This document shows positions 44,779-59,900 of a DNA stretch of 64,000 nucleotides, piece after piece. The first letter of the stretch is position 1. Every line of letters starts with the position of its first letter. Below the pieces are notes generated by a model that did no database searches, was not told where the DNA came from, and saw nothing but the letters and a program-made list of their open reading frames with translations. The position numbers and the translations under genes were made by a program. This DNA comes from Cliona cf. orientalis (lineage: Eukaryota > Porifera > Demospongiae > Clionaida > Clionaidae): positions 1,629,476 through 1,693,475 of the forward strand of contig OZ005700.1 in assembly GCA_963930775.1 (NCBI GenBank). The letters run 5' to 3'.

Positions 44779-45804
44779 TTATTTAGTTTTCTTCTTGCTT
44801 TTTCTGTTTGTGGTACGAGCTGTTGTACTGTCTTTATTCTTTGATGATGTCTCCTTTTTGTTAGCCCTGCGGTAGAGCTCGTATCCCCCCAGCACCACCA
44901 AGGCAAAAAGGCCAGCATATGTCCAAAACTCTTTGTCAGTAGGAATGGAAAAGAACGACTTTTTACTTAGTTCTAGCAGTTCCACAGAGAAGATGAGTGT
45001 TGCTCCACCTACAGCAAAGACAATAAACAATAGCATGATGGAAACGGTTTATCACCAGATTATGAATTTCACAGTTAGTGACACCTTCCTCTATTGATTA
45101 ATTGATCCACAATGTGACATAAAGTGTGAAATACTTGGAAAAATCTATATACCTGGAATTGCTCCAGCAACACCTTTGTCACCATACCCCATGTGGGGAG
45201 GAATCTTCAATTTTCTAACTTCACTGCATAAAATCAATAGACCAATGTTTACAGAGTAGATCTGACCACACAAAATTATCCTGGAATAGTGTACTTACCC
45301 TTCACACATTCCTACCAGCCCTTCCTCCCAACCTGTTGAATACACAGCCACCGCCATTGATAAAATGTACAAATATGGTATATAATGATGTGTAGTGGAC
45401 ACCTACCTCTAATCACCTGTCCTGCCCCTAGCTTTATTGTGAACGGTTCTCGTTGCCGAGAGCTGTCGAATACCTGACCATTCTCCAAGGATCCCTGCAG
45501 ATGTGAAATTATTATCATTGTTATATTGAATATTCCTATATCTACATAAATTGCATATTAAAGTGGAACTTACAGTGTAGTGTACTGTCAAGGAGTCTCC
45601 TGGTTCTGCAAAAACTGTACAATCATTTGGCTTGGACTACAAAACAGTGAAACAATCAGTGTTTGATAGAGAACATCAGAAAAATTACAAATTTTTATGC
45701 ATGCAGTAGATCTACACCTCTGTGATGATCTCCAGCTTTTTCTGCTTTTTTGCTCCAAGTGGAGCAACCAAAAGGAGCACCAAAAGAAACACAGCCGGCT
45801 CCAT
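44779..45804 (-). CDS. FKBP11: FKBP11-like ER-anchored peptidyl-prolyl isomerase
   Basis: FK506-binding proteins catalyse cis-trans isomerisation of prolyl bonds. This one has an N-terminal signal peptide (MEPAVFLLVLLLVAPLGA), then one FKBP domain: GDSLTVHYT joined to GSLENGQVFDSSRQREPFTI, KLGAGQVIRGWEEGLVGMCE, GEVRKLKIPPHMGYGDKGVA, and GATLIFSVELLEL. A single membrane helix follows (FWTYAGLFALVVLGGYELYR). A very basic tail ends KSKKKTK, consistent with ER retention. The signal peptide, single domain, membrane anchor and YxLYRxANK tail match FKBP11 rather than FKBP2. Domain residues are split over about five exons. It is divergent from the SRSF gene, with 137 bp between start codons. Confidence 0.9.
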
Positions 45805-45858
45805 TTTTTGTAGGATCGAACTAGCCCCGCCTTCTTAGCCAGCAAAAGGAAGTTGAAC

Positions 45859-45870
45859 TGCGCATGCGCA
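45859..45870. promoter_or_regulatory. NRF1-type palindrome TGCGCATGCGCA between FKBP11-like and SRSF genes
   Basis: The exact 12-bp palindrome lies near the middle of the 137-bp gap, 55 bp from the FKBP11-like ATG and 72 bp from the SRSF ATG. NRF1 binding is inferred. Confidence 0.75.
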
Positions 45871-45941
45871 CAAACGAATAACCTCATGAGCGCTCAAAAA
45901 ACAGATCCACACCTCACCGAAAAAGTAAAAGAGCTTTGAAA

Positions 45942-46859
45942 ATGAGCAGGCGAAGTAGAAGCCGAAGCAGGGACCGTTACCACCGGAGTAGGAGTCGTGA
46001 TCGTGACCGATACTACCACCGCGATGGGGGACGCGATCGAGATCGTGATCGTGATCGTGATCGTGGCCGGGGAGGCGACTTTGGCAACCGTCGCCCTCCC
46101 AACATTCAAGGGATGGTAAGCTTGAAAGTGGATAACCTCTCCTACCGCATATCGCCCGATGAACTGAAGCCTATATTCGAGCGATACGGCGAGGTTGGCG
46201 ACATTTATATACCAAGGGATCGTTTCACGAAGGAGTCGAGGGGATTCGCCTTTGTCAGATACTTTGACAGGCGTGACGCCGAGGATGCGATGGATAAAAT
46301 GGACGGCTACGTACTTGATGGGCGAGAAATGAGGGTACAGACTGCCAGGTATGGTCGACCTTCTGAGCCACCACACGTCCGATACGGAAGGAATTACGTA
46401 CCTCCTACACATAGTGGCCGTGCCAGTGGAGGGTGAGTTATTCTAATTAATGCCCATCAACATGCTCTACTCGTTTCACTTTGCTTCTCCTTCACACTCA
46501 CACCTACACATGTTTATCTTCACACCTTCAGCGGTGGCGGTGGTGGGTATGGTAGGAGGCATTCACGAAGTCGATCGAGGAGCTACTCTCCAAGAAGACG
46601 AACCAGAAGATCTTACTCGCGGTCACCAAGGAGGCATCGCTCCTATTCTCGATCCCGGTCCCGTTCCAAGGAAATGTCCAGGTCCCGTTCCAGATCCATC
46701 TCACCACGAGGGAGGTCTCCACCTTTGTCAAATGATGGAGATTTCAAACGAGGGCGTTCACTGTCTAGGTCACCATCGAGGGAGCGATCCTTCTCTCCTG
46801 GAGCTCGCAATGGAAGCCCTGGGCGCTCGAGGTCCCCTTCTATTAGGGATGATGACTGA
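45942..46859 (+). CDS. SRSF2: SR-family splicing factor, SRSF2-like
   Basis: SR proteins bind exonic enhancers and recruit the spliceosome in the nucleus. Exons are 45942-46432 and 46532-46859, 272 residues, with a 99-bp intron joined in phase at a Gly codon. A short N-terminal RS stretch ([20 protein letters not shown] and an RD repeat) precedes one RRM with RNP2-type [12 protein letters not shown] and RNP1-type [10 protein letters not shown] Gly hinge and a C-terminal RS domain follow ([20 protein letters not shown]). The single RRM with the [14 protein letters not shown] start matches SRSF2 and SRSF8. An RS/RD stretch before the RRM is not usual for vertebrate SRSF2, which starts almost directly with the RRM. 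The ATG at 45942 is the first in frame. Confidence 0.9.
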
Positions 46860-47701
46860 CTGATAAACATAACTATGATCTGGAAGTTGTGCCTTTGACT
46901 GTTCTGTTCTTTCGGTTCTGAACCAGTTTATTTTGCACTGTGTACGTAAGCAACTAATAAATCCCCCCCCTAACTTACACTTTAGTAACTTGCTTTCTCC
47001 CCCTGTATGGGACTTGTGTGTGTGGTGCGTATAATTATCAATATCCCTGTAATTAGAACATTTGCCCTTTGGGACTCTCAACATGTGTATCTTTTTTTCA
47101 GTATTTCCATGCATAATACTTTTATTTCGTGCATTTGCAATGATTACATATTTTACTATTCTTGTGTGTTTTCAACTGTTTCCCACAGTTGATGGAGACG
47201 GTGAGTCAGGTGTGCACTAATTGGAGTATGTGTAATGGTGCTCTTGGCATGCTGTGTAGCTGAGCAGTGCAGTGCGGCAGTCAGTTGTGTGGCCATGGTC
47301 CGGTGTCAGGTGGTCCCAGCTCCACTACTACACTGCAGTGTTGTACGTGTGTCCGCTGCCTGGTGGTGATGGTGTGAGGCTGGTGACACTAAAGTTAGGG
47401 GATGGCGGTGAATTCCAATGCCTGTGCAGTTACCTGTCTGTGCTGTTGATGCCTTTACACTACGTAGCCTGCTGCGAGCATAAATGAGAATAAAAAACTG
47501 CTTCTTAAGCAGCCTCGTCCCTCTAATAATCGTGGGGACGAGGCTGGCTCTTAGTTTGGACTGGCAAATCATGTTCTTGTTTATTTTACATGACTGTGCA
47601 AAACAGCGGTAGAGAGAATGATAAAAGCATGATATCGTCTCACGTGCCAGCCCCTCCTACCCAAAGGGGACTGGGGATGAGACTAAGCGTGATAATATTG
47701 T
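46860..47701. other. SRSF 3' region and gap before the APC10 stop
   Basis: About 840 bp without a supported gene. An AATAAA-type signal stands near 46955 and another at about 47489. A strong hairpin occurs at 47511-47545. CAG-TTGATGGAGACG-GTGAGT near 47183-47202 could be a tiny alternative exon of the SRSF transcript, but nothing confirms it. Confidence 0.55.
47511..47545. repeat. Perfect 11-bp hairpin (AGCCTCGTCCC)
   Basis: AGCCTCGTCCC at 47511-47521 is perfectly complementary to GGGACGAGGCT at 47535-47545, with a 13-nt loop. About 120 bp downstream, near 47651-47684, a related CCAGCCCC ... GGGGACTGGGGATGAGACT stretch occurs. This may be a small dispersed repeat or a 3'-end hairpin. Confidence 0.65.
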
Positions 47702-48825
47702 TCATCTACATATTTGCATAGAGCGAAATTCAGTTGATTCAAAGTCTATCACTACTGGTCCTGCTAAGTTCACATTGGCTTGATCACTAGGTTTCAACCT
47801 GTAGAAACACAAAAATTAAATATGAATGATTGCAGTGTTAGTGCACGATAGACGTGGCTTTACTCTGGTTCAAAGATTTTCACTTGTCTGATGTGCGTGT
47901 CTCTTCCGCTCTGGTGGTTGGCAATAATCGCTATCTGAAAGAGGAAAGCTCTCACTGGTCTAAGAAAGACATCAACAACAGGCTAAAAACAAAATTATTT
48001 GAAAGTTGTCTGAGCTCTACCTCTCATCTTTGTCCACCACATTGATCTCAACCCAGTCCTGAGGTTCTTCCAGCTCATGGACACTCAATTGCTGAAATGT
48101 TCAAAGATTTAGCCCAACTATATTATAATTTTATAATAATATTATAATATTATAAATGCTAAGGATTATGAGAACCTTTCCATACCACCCCCTAAGTCTT
48201 GTGAACCAGACCACTCCCTCCATAGCGCTGGATATTGCATCAGTGCTGTGGAGGGAGTGATCTGGTGCATGAGACTACCCCCACCCCCCAAAGGCAAAAT
48301 AATACAGGTGGGGGACCAGGAACAAGTATGCTGGAGCTGGATAAGTAATTACTTGAAGATCATGGAAGTGAGATCCTGCTCTAATGGCAATCTTGCTTGG
48401 CGTGTAGCTCTCATCCTGTCTGTAGTCCACGAATATGGAAATTTGCTATGTGCATGTGAAAGTCCATAAATTCAATCACATTGCACTATTAGTAAATGTA
48501 TACTACACGTGTACCTTGATAGCCATCTTCTTCATGAATTCAATATTGATGAAATGTGGTTGTAGTCCATCAGACCTGTGTCCATGTACACACAAATTCA
48601 ATTACCCTCGTGTTCCATCTGTGGTCCACATGGTCCAGCAACACATGCAACAACACAATCGGGTAGCTATGCTTACTGCCAGTAGGTGTCTGTAGAGTCG
48701 TCCCTCAGCTGGGACACGCCATAACCAGGCTTGCAAGAGGAAACGGACCACACTGCCTGGCTACCGATTTCTAGTGGCTGTTGATGCTTGGCTTTCCTGA
48801 GCTCAAGACTTTCAGCTTCAGCCAT
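47702..48825 (-). CDS. ANAPC10: Anaphase-promoting complex subunit 10 (DOC domain)
   Basis: APC10 helps the APC/C ubiquitin ligase bind D-box substrates through its DOC beta-sandwich. The ATG at 48825 gives [20 protein letters not shown], then [20 protein letters not shown] and [10 protein letters not shown], almost identical to vertebrate APC10. The next exon gives [21 protein letters not shown] further exon gives [19 protein letters not shown] sequence near 48370-48425, then [17 protein letters not shown] near 48045-48105. The final exon (about 47702-47798) ends [13 protein letters not shown], parallel to the vertebrate FMMYRSIR end. Exon limits in the middle are approximate. An intron carries a long imperfect hairpin (48190-48280). 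It is divergent from the transgelin-like gene, 118 bp between ATGs. Confidence 0.92.
48190..48280. repeat. Long imperfect hairpin in an APC10 intron
   Basis: The arm AACCAGACCACTCCCTCCAT (48204-48223, extending to 48228) pairs with TGTGGAGGGAGTGATCTGGT (48247-48266). The loop is about 14 nt and the flanks add further imperfect pairing, for a stem near 35 bp. It could be a MITE remnant or a pre-miRNA-like structure; sequence alone does not decide. Confidence 0.6.
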
Positions 48826-48856
48826 ACTATTAAAGTGGGTGGAGGCACGTCTATTC

Positions 48857-48868
48857 TGCGCATGCGCA
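48857..48868. promoter_or_regulatory. NRF1-type palindrome TGCGCATGCGCA between APC10 and transgelin-like genes
   Basis: The exact 12-bp palindrome lies 32 bp from the APC10 ATG and 75 bp from the transgelin-like ATG. NRF1 binding is inferred. Confidence 0.75.
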
Positions 48869-48943
48869 TATATACACGAGTATCCAACGATCAACCACAC
48901 TCAGCAAATCATCTCCAGGAAAGAACGCTCGAAAATCAGCAAG

Positions 48944-49543
48944 ATGGCAGATCGTCCTAAAGGCTATGGCATGACGGCAGAATTGAAGGAGAAGCAAGCC
49001 TCCAAGTATGATCCACAGCTGGAGAAACAGGCTCGCGACTGGCTTCAGGGAGTTGTAGGGGAGCCGTTTCCAGGTGAAAGCTTCCACGAGGCGCTAAAAG
49101 ACGGCATTTACCTCTGCAAGGCCATCAACGTCCTGCAGCCGGGCTCCGTGCCGAAAATCAACACGAGCAAGATGGCCTTCAAGATGATGGAGAACATCGG
49201 CAACTTTCTGGATGCCATTGGCAGATACGGGGTCACCAAGCACGAGTCCTTCCAGACGGTCGACCTCTTCGAAGCGGAAAACATGGTACAGGTGGTCAAC
49301 GGAATTCACGCGCTGGGCAGAAAGGCTCGCTCTAAGGGGTTCCAGGGAGCCACGCTGGGTCCAAAGGAAGCTGAAAAGAACGTCCGAGCACACGATCCCA
49401 CGGAGCAGAAGATCATGAGTCAGTCGACCATTGGCCTTCAGATGGGCTCAAATCGTGGTGCCTCTCAAGCTGGCATGACACCCTATGGCCTCGGGCGACA
49501 AATCAACAAGCCAAATCTCAAGTATGATTACGAAGAAGATTAA
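48944..49543 (+). CDS. Transgelin/calponin-family actin-binding protein, intronless
   Basis: This 199-residue protein has one calponin-homology domain (about residues 22-130: ARDWLQGVVGEPFPGESFHE, then LKDGIYLCKAINVLQPGSVP, and NIGNFLDAIGRYGV with DLFEAENMVQVVNGIHALGR). One C-terminal calponin-like repeat follows (STIGLQMGSNRGASQAGMTP then YGLGRQI). This layout matches transgelin, SM22 and insect muscle protein 20, which bundle actin filaments. The start ATGGCAGATCGTCC at 48944 gives MADRPKGYGMTAELKEKQAS; the longer open frame upstream is not needed. The whole gene is a single exon while its neighbours have many, and its GC content looks higher than nearby introns. A retrocopy origin or an ancestral intron loss are both possible. 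No poly-A tract or flanking duplication is evident. Confidence 0.92.
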   Translation: MADRPKGYGMTAELKEKQASKYDPQLEKQARDWLQGVVGEPFPGESFHEALKDGIYLCKAINVLQPGSVPKINTSKMAFKMMENIGNFLDAIGRYGVTKHESFQTVDLFEAENMVQVVNGIHALGRKARSKGFQGATLGPKEAEKNVRAHDPTEQKIMSQSTIGLQMGSNRGASQAGMTPYGLGRQINKPNLKYDYEED

Positions 49544-51048
49544 CATTTTTAATATACTTCTACATGTAGGTGTATGGACCGCTACATTTATATTATGAAT
49601 TCACAGATTATTTTTGATTTATGTATCTTAGTCTTGTTTTTTGGATGAGCTTCGTACTTTAGCGTGTGCATGTACGCTGGCATATTAAGATATAGCAAAA
49701 TTATTGATAATAATTATAGTCCATACTTTATCCTTTCTGTACATGCAGTTCTCTATAAATAATTGTATCCACTATTGTATTCACACACAACATAAAGGCA
49801 GTTGTGAACAATGGAAGTGGGTCATAGTGATGGTCGAAAGGTGATAAAACGCTAGTTTTTCCACTTGAGGTGTAAAACTGAAGTGGGAGGATCTGGAACA
49901 GTGTTCATGTGTGTGCATGAAACTAGTCGTGCCTGCAGAACAGCTCCATTGGCTGGAGCTCGCATTCCTTGCTAATTGCCTGCTCAATACTCTTGGCTCA
50001 TAGTCACCAGTAATTGGCCACTCGTGCGTGACCTTTGGGACGTACAAAGTGCCATTAAATTGGCATGATCTGAGCGTACTACTATGTCCGCAGGGGATAA
50101 ACGACGTACCATGTACATCATCATTAATGACATTTAGCGATTACCGTATGTTTACACTTTGTAACCATCCTAATGCAGCCTTGATTACCCTAATGCAAGT
50201 GCATTCTGTGTGTGTGTGCGTGTGCGTAATGTACTCTTGGGGATACCATAGCTTTCACGAGTGAGGCTTTTGCGCCACGGTGTGTGTTGTTCACCGTTCC
50301 TAATGCACTCTTGGCGTGTGGTAATCGACGCTATTTAGCAAGACTTTCACACTAGCTACTAAATGTATTTGTGTGTGCTTCCTATATAGTTAATGCACTG
50401 TCCTTACTAATGCTCCCTTGATGATAGGCCAATCATACAAATTATACATGGAGGGCTTGAGATATGCTATTAACCTAATAGCCATCATGTATACCTAAAG
50501 TGAAAGAAAACTGCATCTCTAGATAGTGGTGTTTCTGCTAAAAGCGGCTCATCAATAGTATATACTCAATGAGCATGTACCCCAACTCATAAGAATTATG
50601 CAACATACACTTCAGACATGTACGTACACATAATTTATCCCATAGTATACGATGCAGAGAAATTAATAACAGTAGACACGACAGTCGACAGTATAATAAT
50701 CACAGTATGTTGGGGATTGATGTGGTCATGATTGGTCATTGATGATTGTGTCTACGATATCTTGGTGGAGCTCCATTCCTGACAATACCTCAAAGGAGCA
50801 ACAAAAATACTGGTGGTCCCACATACTATAATATTATTATAATATTATCATAGAGTAGCTAGCTATAGCCAGCACAACTGCTGCAAAATCTCACTGTTGT
50901 GGGCACACAGACAGACAGACAGGTACACACACTCATCCCACAATTATTATTATACACATACAGTACAGTCTTGTTCCAGGCCACTCCCAGCTGTTTTTTT
51001 TTTTTTTTCAGTGCTCCACCCAAGAGGTTGCGTGCGTAGGTGGGTCAG
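49544..51048. other. 1.5-kb gene-free gap
   Basis: This gap contains the 3' UTR of the transgelin-like gene and that of the PsuG-PfkB gene. I see no coding exon in it. Between 50165 and 50425 at least five strings of the form TAATGCA or TAATGCT recur. A T-rich run stands at 50994-51009. Confidence 0.6.
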
Positions 51049-56581
<5,533 letters not shown>

Positions 56582-56797
56582 GGCCAGCCACCGAAGTAGG
56601 TAAGGGGTCGTCCACGAGATGACTTGGTACGTACGAGTAGATACACTAACTACGCGATACATTTGTTTACAAGTATAAAACGCAGCTTGCACGAAACACA
56701 ACATTCTATCAAAGCAGATACATAATAACATAGGACATATTTTGCTCTAAAATTTTCAGTCACTTGAAGGTATCCTATGATCATTCTATACTACAAA
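56582..56797. other. Gap between PsuG-PfkB start and CAND1 stop
   Basis: These 216 bp hold the 5' flank of the PsuG-PfkB gene and the 3' UTR of CAND1, on the same strand. An open frame upstream of 56581 could extend the leader; no TATA box or NRF1 palindrome is seen. Confidence 0.55.
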
Positions 56798-56943
56798 TCA
56801 ACTAAGTTCCATAGGTTCCATGCCCGCGGCAGTGGGTGTGGTTATAGTGATTGAAGCATCTGCCTGAATTGACTCAAATAATTGTGCTGTGTCAGCATTT
56901 GCTTTGATTTGTGCCACAAAATCAACCAGCAAAGTACACTTAT

Positions 56944-56983
<40 letters not shown>

Positions 56984-59900
56984 GCAAAAGTAAAATATGC
57001 TACCATCACTCATACAATGTCATAAATAAAACCTACCACTATCAGGGATGGTGAGCAGAGCAGCTATGGCCCTCATTGCTGATCTTTTCAGCTCATCTTG
57101 CTTCTCAAACTCCTGCTTGACTGAGTTGGCCTTGGCTTTCGACTGGATCGTTGTCCTCAGGGGCTCGATCAGCTTATCAATCCCTAAGAGTATCAACAAT
57201 AAATTTTGATAGTAATATGAAAGTCCAAGAGTATAATACTACTATTGTGTGTATAATATATAAACTAGTACTCACGTTGCAGGAGAGCATTTGGTCTGAG
57301 GTGAGATAATCGCACAATAAGCAGAAACGTTAACATCTGTTGGGGGGAAGTAAAAAACAAACATCATGACCATGCACTACATACATTATGTACATGCACT
57401 ATATACACAAATGCAAGGTCATGCCACCTGACTACAATATTATACCAACAATGACAATAACTATACCTTAATATCGTAGTGGTCCCTCAAGCCATCCTCA
57501 ACATGGTTGAGAAACTCGAAGATGTCGAGTCTATCGAGGCAAGTCTCAAGGAGCGTGTACATGCACTCAAATGCGGCCTTCCTCAAGTCCAACCCGTCAT
57601 CAACAGTGTGCTTGAATGGACCCATCTCAACTTCACGAATCAACTCCCTCTGCAAGAAAGTAAAATGTATATTCTAATTAAGGATCACTAGCTCCATTCT
57701 TTTGCATACATACCCTGACTTTGGTCTCCACGTACAAGTTGGGCAAGAGTGTGCCAAGGAGATCACGGATCAGAGAGGGCTTATTGTGAGCAGCCGAATT
57801 GAAGGCCACCAACGCAACACGACGAACGTTCTATAAGTAGAAAAAAGTGGAAATTCATCAAATTAAGTCCTTGGTCATTCAACACCAGGTATATATTTAC
57901 AATACAACACTGTGAAGCTTTGCTGAAATAATTTTTCAGTTTTAAAAAAACTGACCAAGTCAGGGTCACCAATGGTGGAGAGGAAGTCCCCTATGCAGCC
58001 GTGCAGCAGAGTGTCTATTGGCTGGGGTTGGTCAGATATGGTGTACTTGAGCGCAGTGACCACAGTGCTCCGGACGAACATTGACTCTGACTTGAGGTTC
58101 TCCCTGAGCTTGGGGAGGAGGGTCTGGGGGTCAACGAGGGTCAGCTTGCCGAGGCACTCCGCCACAACATTCCTGGTACCCTCCTCTGGGCTCTCAAAGT
58201 GTTGAAAGAGGACGCCCCTACGTGATATGATAATTACTATGTGATAGTATGATAATTAATCAGTAGTATGTTCCTTGTTAATTAACACAACAGGTCCTCG
58301 TTCTGGCTATCCTTATGATGGCGATCCACTGTGGTGGATGAAGTCCCTTAGGATGTCTATATCCACGCTGCATGTATTTTAATTAACCTACCAAATATTT
58401 GCCACCTGTGGATGTAGGGTTGCCACGGCTTCGGCGCTGCCATAGTGACAGGTGATGACCTCCTTGAGGGAGTGAAGCAGGAGGTACTGCCTCTTCGGGT
58501 TGGCCTGGATCTCCGATAAGATGAATGGAAGGTACTTCTGCAAGTTTCCAGCACTCACACTCCCTGCAAAGAACAGACAAGTTTTACCACCACTGGATAA
58601 GGTATTGAAAGGCGGACCCAAAGGTGTAGTACAAGAAAATGACTTGACAAACAGTATCTATGATTGTGTACCTAAAGCATATGACGCAGCCGAGCGGACT
58701 TCCTCCGACTGAGAGGAGAAGGTGTTTAAGATGACCAACTGAAGGTCCTTGATGTCACCCAGGTCACTGCAGACAAAAGAAAGATCAGCTGGATGCTACA
58801 TGTATATCAACAGTGCAATGATATTAATTTTAGTCACCGCTCTTACTTCTTTCTTCCAATTTCTCCCATGGACAGTAGACAGAGCAACTTCACTGAGTCA
58901 GAGCTCTTTGGATTCTGTGCAATAAGCCATGCAAATTGTATATAAGAGTGTTGCACAGAATTAATCAGCACTTGAGCTATACCTTTACGTCCATGACAAA
59001 TTTGTCGATAGTGGCAGCTGTCTGGCTGGGAACTGCCTCACATATCACAGCAATGCACTTGGATATGCTCCTGTACGCCTGAAACAGCCAATAACGAGCT
59101 TAATAATTAAAAAGTCACATGATGACATAAGCCACACCCACCTGCCGATGTATTGTTGTCTGTTGCTGAGGCAGGGCTTGAGGGTTGTAGATAAACTCCG
59201 TCAGCATCTGAGATGAAAAAAAAAACAGAAAATTGGTGGAAGGGGCACAGGTTAAGTGAGACTCTACTAACCCTAAAAATGTTGCCAAAGTCAAGGCCGG
59301 GGAGGCCTAGCTGAACAAGCTTTCTGAAGAAGTTCAAGCAAGCGATCATGGCACTGCCTTGGAGGAGAGAGGAGAGGACAAGGCTGAGCGTGTTGGGGAG
59401 GATGTGCTCCTTTATGGTAACCACAGAACCGGGGCTGACCTCCATCACAGTGCACAGCAGGGTGAGCACTAATTGGGAAATATGGAGGTCGTTATCGCTA
59501 ATTAGGGCAGGGAGCTCCTCCAGGGCTGTCTGATAGAGTTCAGTGGTGAGTGAAGCAGCTGCAAGAGACACAATAAAAATAGTACATGTATGTACAAGTG
59601 TAGCTGAAATTATGATTGCTACAAAGAATTTGGGGGGAAAGGGGGAGGGGGGAATGGCTACCACTCACCATAAGTTTGAAAGAGTGCATCGAGACAGTTG
59701 AGTGTGGCAAGCCTGAGGTCACGATGATTCTTACGAAGGAAACTGGCCAAAAGAGGAATTGAATCGTTCTAAAAATAACAACAGGGGCATATAAACCAGT
59801 GCGCCCTGTGAGGCCAAAAATAGTACGTAGCATTCCAACTCACCAAAATGAAGGTGATGACTATCTTCAGAGGTGACCTAAAGTATTAAACAAAGTTACT

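Noticed and set aside
45894..46412. 172-residue open frame opposite the SRSF gene
   Set aside because: It is a shadow of the RS and RRM coding sequence on the other strand and has no family features.
47183..47205. Tiny poison exon in the SRSF 3' region
   Set aside because: A CAG acceptor and GTGAGT donor flank 12 bases, but nothing else supports splicing there.
48788..48943. N-terminal extension of the transgelin-like protein from an upstream ATG
   Set aside because: The extra residues overlap the APC10 start and the NRF1-type site; homology begins at MADRPKGYGMT.
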